DNA from: TMED88 sp964515335
GTDB lineage: Bacteria; Myxococcota_A; UBA9160; UBA4427
NCBI GenBank assembly: GCA_964515335.1
Contig: CAZETS010000022.1
Location: forward strand, 1-64,000
DNA length: 64,000 nt
Direction: 5' to 3'
Both the position numbers and the translations under genes were made by a program. Shown here piece after piece: positions 42,559 to 51,008 of the stretch. Under the pieces are notes generated by a model. That model saw nothing but the letters and a program-made list of their open reading frames with translations. It made no database searches and had not been told where the DNA came from. The first letter of the stretch is position 1. Each line of letters opens with the position of its first letter.

Positions 42559-43182
42559 ATGAAGCTTCACGGAACCCGTGCGTTGGCGATCGCACTGCTG
42601 ACGAGCTGCTCGTGGGCGTGGGCGGCGGCGCCCGCATCGGCCCTGTCTTTTCTCGACGTCGCCACAGAGGGCACCGTCGGTGATCCGGGCGGCGCCAACC
42701 AGGCGATGATCGTGATCGACTGGGACTCGGGGGTGAGCGCATCGCACGCGTGGCTGTTCCGCTGGGATGGCAGCGCCCGCTTCGCCGACGCCTACGACGC
42801 GATCCTGGCCGCCGAGGCCGGCGCGTTCTCGTGGTCGCAGGCCGCCTTCGTGCAGTTCGTGCACTTCAGCGACGGCGACGGAGACGACCACCTGACCGGC
42901 GCACCCAGCTGGCTGTCGTTCTGGAGCAGCAGCGACGGAGAGAGCTGGTCGATCACCAATCTCGGCGTCTACGACGAGCCGCTGGTGGACGGAGGCTGGG
43001 CGGGCGCCAACGCGAACCTGCCCTCGGGCACCTGGCCGGGCTCGGCGCCCGCGGTGCCGGTCCCCGAGCCGGGCAGCGGCCTGCTCGTGGCGCTCGGACT
43101 CGGCGGCCTGACGGCGCGCGCGCGCTGCCGGCGGCCGGCCTGCCGGCAGCCGGCCTCCCGGCGGGCCTCGAGCGAGCCGTGA
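42559..43182 (+). CDS. PEP-CTERM surface protein, first gene of the B12-riboswitch operon
   Basis: A 207-residue exported protein. The signal peptide covers about residues 1-29 (ending AAAPASA). The mature part is Trp- and Asp-rich (IVIDWDSGVSASHAWLFRWDG, FSDGDGDDHLTG, WLSFWSSSDGESW) and resembles no enzyme. The C-terminus is a PEP-CTERM sorting signal: VPVPEPGSG, a helix (LLVALGLGGLTA), then an Arg-rich tail, predicting exosortase processing. ATG 42559 follows AAGGGAAG. The stop overlaps the next gene (GTGA). Position behind a cobalamin riboswitch suggests a role in corrinoid capture; this is inference. Confidence 0.88.
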   Translation: MKLHGTRALAIALLTSCSWAWAAAPASALSFLDVATEGTVGDPGGANQAMIVIDWDSGVSASHAWLFRWDGSARFADAYDAILAAEAGAFSWSQAAFVQFVHFSDGDGDDHLTGAPSWLSFWSSSDGESWSITNLGVYDEPLVDGGWAGANANLPSGTWPGSAPAVPVPEPGSGLLVALGLGGLTARARCRRPACRQPASRRASSEP

Positions 43183-43988
43183 CCGGCACTCGACGTCTCG
43201 GCGTGTCGCTGCTGTGCGCGGCGGCCTCTCTTCCCTTCTTCGCACCGGCCCCGCAGGCCGCCACCCACGCGATCGACGCCATGACCGCCTGGGCGACCTG
43301 GGTGGACGACGTCGTGCGTGGACCGCTCGATATCGCCCAGCCGGGCCTCGGCAACGCAACCTATGGCGCCGAGGCCTACGTGCTGGGACCGGCCGCAGGC
43401 GACTTCCTCACCGTGCTGAGTCTGGGCGACGGCGGCCACCTCACCGTCGAATTCGAGGACCCGATCGTCGACGGTCCGGGCGACGACTTCGCGGTCTTCG
43501 AGAACGGCTTCATCGACAACGGCTCGGGCGAGCTCTTCGGCGAGATCGCCTTCGTCGAGGTGTCGAGCAACGGCGTCGACTTCGCCCGGCTCGGCACCCT
43601 GACGACGAACACCTCTGCCGTATCGAGCGGCGGCACCATCGATCCGGCCGACTACGCGGGCTTCGCGGGTGTGGACGTCGCCGGGTACGGGACCGGCTTC
43701 GATCTCGCCGAGCTGATCGGGCACCCGCTCGAGAGCCAGGGGCTGCTCGACCTGCAGGACGTGGGCTTCGTGCGCGTGGTCGATGCGATCGGCGACGGCT
43801 CGACGTTCGACGACACGATGAACCCGGTCTACGACCCGTACTCGACGATCTTCGCCAGCGGTGGCTTCGACCTCGACGGCGTGGGCGCGCTGAACGTGCC
43901 CGAGCCCGGCGCGACGGGCCTGCTCGCCGCCGGGCTGACCGCGCTCTCGCTGCTCGCCCGCCGTCACGCCCGACGCAGACGGCGCTGA
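43179..43988 (+). CDS. PEP-CTERM cell-surface protein, second gene of the B12-riboswitch operon
   Basis: A 269-residue exported protein with a signal peptide (about residues 1-29, ending PAPQAA). The mature beta-rich domain has family-like segments DDFAVFENGFIDN, FVEVSSNGVDFARLG, VGFVRVVDAIGD and SGGFDLDGVGALN, seen in bacterial cell-surface proteins with a discoidin/lectin-like layout. A second PEP-CTERM signal closes it: NVPEPGATG, hydrophobic helix, then RRHARRRRR. GTG 43179 overlaps the preceding stop. The gene is followed by the TonB receptor 15 nt downstream. Confidence 0.9.
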   Translation: MTGTRRLGVSLLCAAASLPFFAPAPQAATHAIDAMTAWATWVDDVVRGPLDIAQPGLGNATYGAEAYVLGPAAGDFLTVLSLGDGGHLTVEFEDPIVDGPGDDFAVFENGFIDNGSGELFGEIAFVEVSSNGVDFARLGTLTTNTSAVSSGGTIDPADYAGFAGVDVAGYGTGFDLAELIGHPLESQGLLDLQDVGFVRVVDAIGDGSTFDDTMNPVYDPYSTIFASGGFDLDGVGALNVPEPGATGLLAAGLTALSLLARRHARRRRR

Positions 43989-44003
43989 GCGGACGGGCCT
44001 CGC

Positions 44004-46019
44004 GTGCGCGTCCGCAAGTGGCTGGCGGGCCTGGCCGCCGGGGCGATCGCGATCGCCGGCGCGGGGCCTGCCAGGCCCGACGACGAGAGCGCCGGGACGA
44101 GCGCGCGGGCCGGCGAGCCCGTCGAAGAGATCGTCGTGCGAGGCGTCCGAACCGAGCGGCTGCGGACGCCGCCCTCGGCGTTCGCGTCCACGATCGACTT
44201 CGACGACTACCGCGGCGAGCACAAGACGGTGGCCGACCTGCTCGGCGAGCAGGTGGGCGTGCAGATCCGCCGCTTCGGCGGGCCCGGCGAGCCCGCCGAG
44301 ATCTCGATCCGCGGGTCGACCGGCGCCCAGGTCGTCGTGAAGCTCGACGGCGTCCGGATGAACAGCGCGCTGACCGGTACAACCGACCTGTCCGAGCTCT
44401 GCGTCGGCCTCGTCGAGGGCGCCGACATCACCCGTGGCGGTGACCCGGTGCGCTCGGGCGACGGATCGATCGGGGGCAGCGTCTCGCTGCGCACGCGCCG
44501 ACCGGGCGCGGAGCCCCGGAACCGCGTGCGGGTGAGCGGCGGCGCCTTCGGCACCTGGGAGGTCGACGCGCAGCGCAGCGGGCGCGCCGGACCGCTCGAG
44601 TACGGCCTCGGCTACTGCGGGTTCACGACCGATGGCGACTACACGTTCGCGCGCCCGGACATCGTCGTTCCCGGCCAGCCGCCGACCGTGCGGCCGCCGA
44701 TCACACGCGTCAACAACCACCGCGTCCGGCACTCGGCGAATCTCAGCCTCGGAGGCGAGATCGGTGATCACGGCCACCTGAGCCTCGACGACTACCTCAC
44801 CTACACGAGCCACGGCGAACCCGGGCTCGACTCGGGGGACGGCGCACTCGGCGGCCAGAACCCCTTCGCGCACTCGTGGAGCACCCACAACCTCGCGCGC
44901 CTCGCCTACACGGCCGACTCGCTCGGCGCCTGGGGCGACTCGTTCGAGGCGAGCGTGCACCATCGCTACCAGCGCCTCGCCTTCGACGACCCGGGCCTCA
45001 CCGCCGTCGATGCACCGGTCTCGACGCTCACGCAGGTGCACACCGTCGGCGCCGACGTGACCGACGCCTGGTCGTTCGACGCGCTGGCCGCCGACCACGA
45101 GCTGACCCTGCTCGGCAGTACGCGACGCGACGTCCTCCACGACGACGACCGCCCCGACCGGGCTCGCTCCACGGCCTCGGCGGCGGCCGCCCTCGAGGCG
45201 CGCTGGCTCGACGACCGCGTGGCCATCGTGCCCGGCGTCCGGCTCGAGTGGGTGCAGGGCCTCGGCGAGAGCTGGCTGCCGGCGCTCGGTGTCGTGCTCA
45301 CGCCGCTTCCCTGGCTGCGCTTGCAGGGCAACGCGCAGGAGACGTTCCGGGCGCCGAGCTTCGACGAGCTCTACCTGCCCGACAAGGGCTTCATCCGCGG
45401 CAATCCCGGGCTGCGGCCCGAGCGGGCGCGCAACTTCGACGCCGGTCTCGTGGCGACGCTGGCCCGGCTCGGGCCCCTGAGCGAACTGCGCTTCGAGGGC
45501 GGCGTCTTCCAGCAGGACATCGATGATTCGATCGTGTGGATCCCGATCAGTCCACGGACCATCCAGCCGAGCAACACCGGACCGGCACGGGTGCGCGGCT
45601 ACGAGCTCTCGCTCTCGCTCTCGTTGACGCGCTTCGTGCAGCTCACCGCGAACCACACCGGGCTCGAGAGCCAAAGCCGCACGACGGGCCGCCCCCTGCC
45701 CGGCCGCACCGACAACGAGACGCTGGTGCGCCTGCGGGTCGGCGAGAAGCGCCGCTGGAAGCTGGTCGGCGAGCTGCAGCGCACGGGCCCGATACCGGTT
45801 TCGCCGAGCGGCGCGATCCGCCTGCCGTCGCGCATCGTCTGGTCGGCCTCGGCGGGCGTCGATCTCGCGCAGATCGGCCCCGAGCGGCTGCGGGCGCGCG
45901 TCCGCGAACTCTGGCTGTACGCCACGCTCACCAACATCGGCGACGTCGCGGTGCGCGACGCACTCTTCTTCCCGCAGCCGGGACGCAGCGGCTTCCTCGG
46001 CTTCGAGGTCGAGTGGTGA
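44004..46019 (+). CDS. TonB-dependent receptor, BtuB-like
   Basis: A 671-residue outer-membrane receptor. After a signal peptide (about 1-25) comes a TonB box (EEIVVRG, about 41-47) and a plug domain with TVADLLGEQVGVQIRRFGG, ISIRGSTGAQVVVKLDGVR and SIGGSVSLRTR. A 22-strand barrel follows, with FRAPSFDELYLPD and GNPGLRPERARNFDAG, and it ends in a C-terminal Trp after an aromatic strand (FLGFEVEW), as barrel insertion requires. Behind a cobalamin riboswitch, the substrate is most likely a corrinoid. GTG 44004 starts the signal peptide. Confidence 0.93.
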   Translation: MRVRKWLAGLAAGAIAIAGAGPARPDDESAGTSARAGEPVEEIVVRGVRTERLRTPPSAFASTIDFDDYRGEHKTVADLLGEQVGVQIRRFGGPGEPAEISIRGSTGAQVVVKLDGVRMNSALTGTTDLSELCVGLVEGADITRGGDPVRSGDGSIGGSVSLRTRRPGAEPRNRVRVSGGAFGTWEVDAQRSGRAGPLEYGLGYCGFTTDGDYTFARPDIVVPGQPPTVRPPITRVNNHRVRHSANLSLGGEIGDHGHLSLDDYLTYTSHGEPGLDSGDGALGGQNPFAHSWSTHNLARLAYTADSLGAWGDSFEASVHHRYQRLAFDDPGLTAVDAPVSTLTQVHTVGADVTDAWSFDALAADHELTLLGSTRRDVLHDDDRPDRARSTASAAAALEARWLDDRVAIVPGVRLEWVQGLGESWLPALGVVLTPLPWLRLQGNAQETFRAPSFDELYLPDKGFIRGNPGLRPERARNFDAGLVATLARLGPLSELRFEGGVFQQDIDDSIVWIPISPRTIQPSNTGPARVRGYELSLSLSLTRFVQLTANHTGLESQSRTTGRPLPGRTDNETLVRLRVGEKRRWKLVGELQRTGPIPVSPSGAIRLPSRIVWSASAGVDLAQIGPERLRARVRELWLYATLTNIGDVAVRDALFFPQPGRSGFLGFEVEW

Positions 46020-47650
46020 TGCGGCGCGCGATGCGGACGCCGCGCGACGCCGGGCGCGGGAAGCTCGCGCTGATCCTCGCGCTGGTCGCCCCGCTGGCCC
46101 TCGGCAGCGTGTGCGAGGGCACGGGCAGCAGCCGGCCGGGCTCGATCACCCAGGAACCGATCGATCCGCGCTGCACGCCGATCGGCGGCCCCTTCCCGGC
46201 CGGCTTCGACTGGCTGCCCGGCGCCGGCGAGACCGTCGTCGCGATGCGGTTCAGCCCTGCCGGACTGCTGCGCTACGACGCATCGGTGGCGCCGCCTTTG
46301 CCCGACAACGCCGGTCCGGTACCCGCCCTGCCGGCCGACAGCGACGGCGACGGCCTCGACGACGCCGCCGCCTACCGCGCCGCCGGGCTCTGCCCCTCCA
46401 CGAATCCGGCCTGCCTGACGACGCCCGTGCCCGGCAGCGTCCACGCCGCCTTCGGCGACGTCGCCCTCGTGACGACGAGCGGCTACGAGCAGGTGCTCTT
46501 CTACGACGCGCGCGACGGTCGACTCGCCGGGCTCGAGGTCGGCAACCCGAGCGACGCGGGCGCCCACCATGCGGCAGACCGACCGCTCCTTCCGGCGGCC
46601 GGCTCGTTCGCTTCGCGCACCGGCCTGTCGACCACCGCCTGTGCGTACCCGCCCACACCGGTCGACTCGGCGGGTGCGGGGATCGCGCCGTCCCCGCACT
46701 GCGATCCCACGAGGATCGGATTCCTCACGCGGTTCACCGCGGCCACCGCGGTGTCCGCCGGCCGGCTCTTCGTCGCGACGTCGAACCTCTTCTCGTCATC
46801 GCAGGCGGCGTTCCATCCCGGAACGGTGCTCGTCCACGACGTCACGGTGGACGCGGCGGGCCGGCCGACCCGCGTCGCACCCAACACGAGCGCGCCCGTG
46901 CTCTTCACCAGCGCCTTCAATCCGACCGGCCTCACCGCGCACCGCACGCCGGGTGGCCGCGACGTCGTGCTCGTCACGCTGACGGGGGCGATCGATGGAG
47001 CGGGCGACCTGCTCGGCGACAGCGCGCTCGACGTGATCGACGTGGCCGGCCTGCGTGTCGTGGCGACGGTGCCGCTCGGACGCGCCGGGGCGTCCTTCGG
47101 CCGGGTGGCGATCGATCCGGGCGGCTACGTCGCCGTGCTCGGCGCCGAGAGCGCGCCCCACGTCTACGCGGTCGACCTGGCCTCGCTCGACGATCCGGCC
47201 CTCTACGCCCCGCGCCCCTCGCCGGTGGTGCTCGACGGCAGCACGCCGGGCTTCGCGGACGCGCGCATCTTCCACGCCGGCGCTCCGCTCGCGCTGCCGC
47301 GCCGTGCCGACGGTCCGCCGGAAGTGCTCTGCCGAACGCGCGTGAACGTGGGCGCGAACGCGGCGGGCGACCGCGTGTACGCGACCGACTGGTGCGACGG
47401 AAGCCTGTCGACCGTGCGCATCGACTGGACGCAGCCCCTCGAGCGGCCGGTCTCGCCGGCGCGCTTCCGCGTCGCCGAGCGTCTGGACTGGTTCGCGCCG
47501 AAGTGGCCGGCGAACTTCGGCCAGCCGTCGGCGCCGAGCGGCCCCCTGACGCGACCGGGCCGGCCCGGCGTCGACTTCGACGGCCCGGACCTCTTCTTTC
47601 TCATCAACGAGCCCGAGGGACAGCTGTGCGCAGCCCGCGTCGAGCCCTGA
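46019..47650 (+). CDS. Secreted repeat-rich protein, possible beta-propeller, in the B12 operon
   Basis: A 543-residue exported protein with a hydrophobic signal (LALILALVAPLALGSVC; the Cys could be a lipidation site). Repeated blocks such as HAAFGDVALVTTSGYEQVLFYDARDGRL, LDVIDVAGLRVVATVPLGRAG and PHVYAVDLASLDDPALY read like YncE/beta-propeller blades. Eight or so Cys suggest disulfides. Bacteroidetes use a propeller lipoprotein (BtuG) over BtuB to capture B12; similarity of placement, not sequence, suggests an analogous role. ATG 46019 overlaps the receptor stop by 1 nt (TGATG); GTG 46016 is an alternative start. Confidence 0.86.
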   Translation: MRRAMRTPRDAGRGKLALILALVAPLALGSVCEGTGSSRPGSITQEPIDPRCTPIGGPFPAGFDWLPGAGETVVAMRFSPAGLLRYDASVAPPLPDNAGPVPALPADSDGDGLDDAAAYRAAGLCPSTNPACLTTPVPGSVHAAFGDVALVTTSGYEQVLFYDARDGRLAGLEVGNPSDAGAHHAADRPLLPAAGSFASRTGLSTTACAYPPTPVDSAGAGIAPSPHCDPTRIGFLTRFTAATAVSAGRLFVATSNLFSSSQAAFHPGTVLVHDVTVDAAGRPTRVAPNTSAPVLFTSAFNPTGLTAHRTPGGRDVVLVTLTGAIDGAGDLLGDSALDVIDVAGLRVVATVPLGRAGASFGRVAIDPGGYVAVLGAESAPHVYAVDLASLDDPALYAPRPSPVVLDGSTPGFADARIFHAGAPLALPRRADGPPEVLCRTRVNVGANAAGDRVYATDWCDGSLSTVRIDWTQPLERPVSPARFRVAERLDWFAPKWPANFGQPSAPSGPLTRPGRPGVDFDGPDLFFLINEPEGQLCAARVEP

Positions 47651-48300
47651 GCGTCTGCACGGTAGGCCTCGCCGTCGCGACACTGGCGGGGGGGTGGAGC
47701 GCTTCGCACGCGCCGGGGGCTCCGGGCACGGCGGTCGGCACTGCAACCGGGCGATCCCCGGCGGCGCGCGTGGCGGCGGCGAGCCGTGCGGGGTGGCGCG
47801 ATGATTGGGCCCCTCGCAGCGCGGGCAAGGCGGCCCTCGCGAACGCGCCCGAGGCCTCTCGCTTCGGCGGGTCCACCGGGCAGGCCCAAACTTCGAGCCA
47901 GCTCGCCCGGCAGACACACGCGCGAGCTTCGGCCGACCGGGACACCCGACCGGCGCCCGCACCCGTTCCCTCGCCCGCGGCGCCGGACCCGTCACTGTTC
48001 TGGCCCGTCCTCGACCGACCGACCCGCGAGCGTGGCTGGCTGACGGTGCACGTCACGGGTCGCGATCCCCTCGGCGATCGCGAGCTCGTGCTCTGGTGGA
48101 TCACCGACGAGCGGCCCGAACCGCTGGCTCGAACGCGCAGTCGACCCGACAACCGCTTCGACTTCGGACACGTCCCCCTGCCCGACGGCGGGCACCGGCT
48201 GGTCGTCACACCGGCGGGCGAAGATCCGCTGGCCCGCTGGCCGGTCGCGGTCGAGCCGGCGCTGACACGCCCCCGCACACGCACGCTCGCAGACGGCTAG
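47626..48300 (+). CDS. Exported protein of unknown function, last gene of the B12-riboswitch operon
   Basis: A 224-residue protein with a signal peptide (VRSPRRALSVCTVGLAVATLAGGW and on to about residue 29). An Ala/Pro/Arg-rich low-complexity linker follows to about residue 120, then a compact beta-rich C-terminal domain (LTVHVTGRDPLGDRELVLWWITDE, HRLVVTPAGEDPLARWPV). No family is recognised. GTG 47626 has CGAGGGA upstream and lies inside the preceding gene (25-nt overlap). The long linker would suit a periplasm-spanning or surface-displayed domain; this is a guess from composition. Confidence 0.72.
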   Translation: MRSPRRALSVCTVGLAVATLAGGWSASHAPGAPGTAVGTATGRSPAARVAAASRAGWRDDWAPRSAGKAALANAPEASRFGGSTGQAQTSSQLARQTHARASADRDTRPAPAPVPSPAAPDPSLFWPVLDRPTRERGWLTVHVTGRDPLGDRELVLWWITDERPEPLARTRSRPDNRFDFGHVPLPDGGHRLVVTPAGEDPLARWPVAVEPALTRPRTRTLADG

Positions 48301-48412
48301 CGGCGGACGCGCCGCGAGGCGCCGGGCGCCCGGTTCGACGCCCCAAGCGGATGTGCGAAGCTACGAGACCCGTCGCGCCGCGACTCGGCGACCCACACCC
48401 TCGGAGGTTCCC

Positions 48413-49432
48413 ATGTCGTCTCTCCAACTCGGGCTCCAGCTCGGCTACTGGCAGGCACAGCCGCCCAACGACATCATCGGCGCCGCGAAGCGCGCCGAGA
48501 GCCTGGGCTTCGACGCGGTCTACACCGCCGAGGCGTGGGGCTCGGACGCTTTCACGCCGCTCGCCTACATCGCCGCGCACACCGAGAAGATCCGCCTCGG
48601 CACATCGGTCGTGCAGCTGTCGGCGCGCACGCCCACCGCCACCGCGATGGCGACACTGACGCTCGACCACCTCTCGAACGGACGCGCCATCCTCGGACTC
48701 GGCGTGTCGGGCCCGCAGGTCGTCGAGGGCTGGTACGGCCAGCCGTTCAGCAAGCCCCTCGCGCGGACCCGCGAGTACATCGACATCATCCGGCAGGTGC
48801 TCGCCCGCGAGGCGCCGGTGACGAGCGCCGGCCCCCACTACCCGCTTCCGTACACCGGCGAGGGCGCCTGGGGGCTCGGCAAGCCGCTCCGGTCCATCAC
48901 GCATCCGCTGCGTGCCGACGTGCCGATCTTCATGGGCGCCGAGGGACCGAAGAACGTGGCGCTCGCCGCAGAGATCGCCGACGGCTGGCTGCCGCTCTAC
49001 TACTCGCCGTTCCGACAGGACGTCTATGCCGACTCGCTGAAGGACGCGAAGGACGACTTCGAGATCCACCAACTCGTGATCTGCAACGTCACCGACGATC
49101 TCGAGGCCGGGCTGATGCCCGTCAAGGCGATGCTCGGCTTCTACATCGGCGGCATGGGGGCGAAGAAGCGCAACTTCCACAAGGAGCTGATGAGCAGGAT
49201 GGGCTTCGAGGCAGAGGCCAACAAGATCCAGGAGCTCTTCATGGAGGGAAAGCGCGCCGAGGCCACCGACGCCGTGCCGGACCAGTTCGCCGACGAGATC
49301 TCGCTCTGCGGCCCGGTGGACCGGATCAAGGACCGCATCCAGGCCTGGCGTGAGACGCCGGTCACGTCGCTGCTGATCGGCACGACCGACGCCGACACCA
49401 TGCGAACCATGGCGGAGCTGGTGCTGTCGTAG
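48413..49432 (+). CDS. LLM-class F420-dependent oxidoreductase
   Basis: A 339-residue TIM-barrel enzyme of the luciferase-like monooxygenase superfamily, F420-dependent type. LGFDAVYTAEAWGSDAFTPLAYIAAHTEKIRLGTSVVQL and the NGRAILGLGVSGPQVVEGWYGQPF segment are diagnostic. VPIFMGAEGPKNVALAAEIADGWLP is the cofactor-phosphate region. ATG 48413 is supported by GGAGG 5 nt upstream. F420 versus FMN cannot be proved from sequence. A second, divergent member lies at 55.1-56.1 kb. Confidence 0.93.
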   Translation: MSSLQLGLQLGYWQAQPPNDIIGAAKRAESLGFDAVYTAEAWGSDAFTPLAYIAAHTEKIRLGTSVVQLSARTPTATAMATLTLDHLSNGRAILGLGVSGPQVVEGWYGQPFSKPLARTREYIDIIRQVLAREAPVTSAGPHYPLPYTGEGAWGLGKPLRSITHPLRADVPIFMGAEGPKNVALAAEIADGWLPLYYSPFRQDVYADSLKDAKDDFEIHQLVICNVTDDLEAGLMPVKAMLGFYIGGMGAKKRNFHKELMSRMGFEAEANKIQELFMEGKRAEATDAVPDQFADEISLCGPVDRIKDRIQAWRETPVTSLLIGTTDADTMRTMAELVLS

Positions 49433-49577
49433 CTCGGGACACGCGAGTCGCGAACGTCCGGCGCGAGCCAACGAAGGCCCCTCCGGACGACCGGTAGCGG
49501 ATCGCCCGCGGGGCGAGCGACCGGCACGCGGCGGCGGCCGGTTGCCGGCCGAGCGCGTGTGTGCAGGTTGCCCGGCC

Positions 49578-49814
49578 ATGATCTTCGAACCGCTCTACCT
49601 CATCGCCATCCTGCCCGGCCTCGCGCTCTCGCTGTGGGCGAGCGCGCGGGTCGAGTCGACGTTCGCCCGCTGCCACCGCGTGCCGGCGGCCAGCGGCCTC
49701 TCCGGCGCCGAGGCCGCCGCCGCGATGACCTACGTGGCCGCCGCGGTATCGGCCATCCCGCAGCTGTTGTACTTCTTGTGGCGCGCCGGGCTGTTCGGCG
49801 GAGACAGCGATTGA
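49578..49814 (+). CDS. Internally deleted YugP-type zinc metallopeptidase remnant
   Basis: A 78-residue product that joins the two ends of a YugP-family membrane metallopeptidase (normally about 220-230 residues). The N-terminus FEPLYLIAILPGLALSLWASARVESTFARCHRVPAASGLSGAE region matches YugP's start, and TYVAAAVSAIPQLLYFLWRAG matches its last helix. Everything between, including the HExxH zinc site, is missing, with the junction at GAEAAAAMTYVAAA. The frame is intact and the stop overlaps the site-2 protease start. It may be a pseudogene or a retained two-helix miniprotein. Confidence 0.72.
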   Translation: MIFEPLYLIAILPGLALSLWASARVESTFARCHRVPAASGLSGAEAAAAMTYVAAAVSAIPQLLYFLWRAGLFGGDSD

Positions 49815-50692
49815 CGGCGCACCGCGACGAACCCCTGCACCCGGAGCTGCCCAGCGGACTGCGGCTCGGCTCGCCCTTCGGCATCGCGCTGCGGCTGCAC
49901 TGGAGCTTCCTGCTCGTCGGCGGCTGGCTGGCGCTGTCCGTACTGGGCCAGACCGGCTCGGTCGCCGCGTTGATCAGCCTGATCGTGCTGGCCACGGTGG
50001 TGTTCGGCTCGGTGGCGCTGCACGAGTACGGCCATGCGCTGACCGCTCGCCACTACGGGATCGGCACGCGGGAGATCACCCTGCTGCCGATCGGCGGCAT
50101 CGCCCAACTCGAGCGGGCGCCCACGAACCCGAGCCACGAGTTCTGGATCGCGCTGGCGGGACCCGCCGTGAACTTCGTGCTCGCCGGGGCGGCGATCGGC
50201 GCGCTGATGGCCACCGGCGATGCCGCCGCGCTCGGCGACGACCAGCCGATCCAGGCCTCGGTGCTGGGGTTCGGCGTGTACGTGAACCTCTTCATGGGCG
50301 CCTTCAACCTGTTGCCGGCGCTGCCGATGGACGGCGGCCGCATCCTGCGCGCCTTCCTCGCCATGCGCATGCCGGCCCTGCGGGCCACGCGCATCGCCGC
50401 CGGCGTCGCCCGGGCGCTCGCCGCCGGCATGATGACCTACGGACTGTTGGGCGGGCAGCTGATGCTCGCGGTGATCGGCGGATTCGTGTGGATCACGGCG
50501 GGCGCCGAGCAGCGACGCATGGAGATGGAGGCGGTGCTCCGCGAACGCGCCCGTCGCATGGCGCGCGCCGGCTTCGGGGCGCCCTTCGGCGAGATGCCCG
50601 CGAACCCCGCCGGCGAGTGGCACCACCCCGACGGCGACGAGCCGCCACCCGACGCGCGGGTCGTCGGCCGGGGATCGACCCGCCGGCGCTGA
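49811..50692 (+). CDS. Site-2 protease family membrane metallopeptidase (M50)
   Basis: A 293-residue intramembrane zinc protease. The zinc motif HEYGHALTARHYG (HExxH) lies near residue 76, and NLLPALPMDGGRILRAFL supplies the third ligand Asp in the NPxDG-type block near 175. There are about six helices and a Pro/Asp-rich C-terminal tail. The start is TTG 49811, overlapping the previous stop as TTGA; no Met lies upstream of the first helix, so translation is probably coupled to the YugP remnant. CBS domains found in some relatives are absent. The substrate is unknown. Confidence 0.9.
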   Translation: MTAHRDEPLHPELPSGLRLGSPFGIALRLHWSFLLVGGWLALSVLGQTGSVAALISLIVLATVVFGSVALHEYGHALTARHYGIGTREITLLPIGGIAQLERAPTNPSHEFWIALAGPAVNFVLAGAAIGALMATGDAAALGDDQPIQASVLGFGVYVNLFMGAFNLLPALPMDGGRILRAFLAMRMPALRATRIAAGVARALAAGMMTYGLLGGQLMLAVIGGFVWITAGAEQRRMEMEAVLRERARRMARAGFGAPFGEMPANPAGEWHHPDGDEPPPDARVVGRGSTRRR

Positions 50693-50724
50693 GAGCCGAG
50701 CGTCGGGCGAGCCCCCGAAACGCA

Positions 50725-50754
50725 GAGAAGACCCCGACGGGTCGGGGTCTTCTC
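50725..50754. terminator. Bidirectional hairpin terminator
   Basis: A perfect 14-bp inverted repeat (GAGAAGACCCCGAC with GTCGGGGTCTTCTC) with a 2-nt loop lies between the convergent site-2 protease and cold-shock genes. T-rich bases follow on the plus strand (TCTCGTTG). It can serve both genes. Confidence 0.85.
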
Positions 50755-50804
50755 TCGTTGTCCTGCCTTCGACCCGATCGGGTCGAATTCAGTCGGTCCG
50801 GTGC

Positions 50805-51008
50805 TCAGACTGCGCGGACGTTCTGGGCCTCGGGGCCCTTCTGTCCCTGGGCTGCGTCGTACTCGACGGCCTGCCCGTCCTGCAGGTTCCGGTACCCATC
50901 GCCCTGGATGTTCGAGAAGTGAACGAAGAGATCCTTCCCGCCATCGTCCGGAGTGATGAATCCGTACCCCTTCTGCTCACTGAACCACTTGACTGTACCC
51001 TTGGCCAA
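50805..51008 (-). CDS. Cold-shock domain protein (CspA family)
   Basis: A 67-residue single CSD protein, an RNA chaperone. GTVKWFSEQKGYGFITPDD is RNP-1 and DLFVHFSNI is RNP-2, followed by QAVEYDAAQGQKGPEAQNV. The start codon is TTG with GGAG 8 nt upstream. The gene is monocistronic with a strong terminator behind it. A long leader of about 215 nt is possible if the -10-like TAGGAT at 51232-51237 is used, similar to cspA-type mRNAs. Confidence 0.96.
   Translation of the reverse strand: MAKGTVKWFSEQKGYGFITPDDGGKDLFVHFSNIQGDGYRNLQDGQAVEYDAAQGQKGPEAQNVRAV

Noticed and set aside
42131..42562. Open frames in the gap before the PEP-CTERM gene
   Set aside because: They overlap the riboswitch, show no protein features, and base pairing explains the sequence better.
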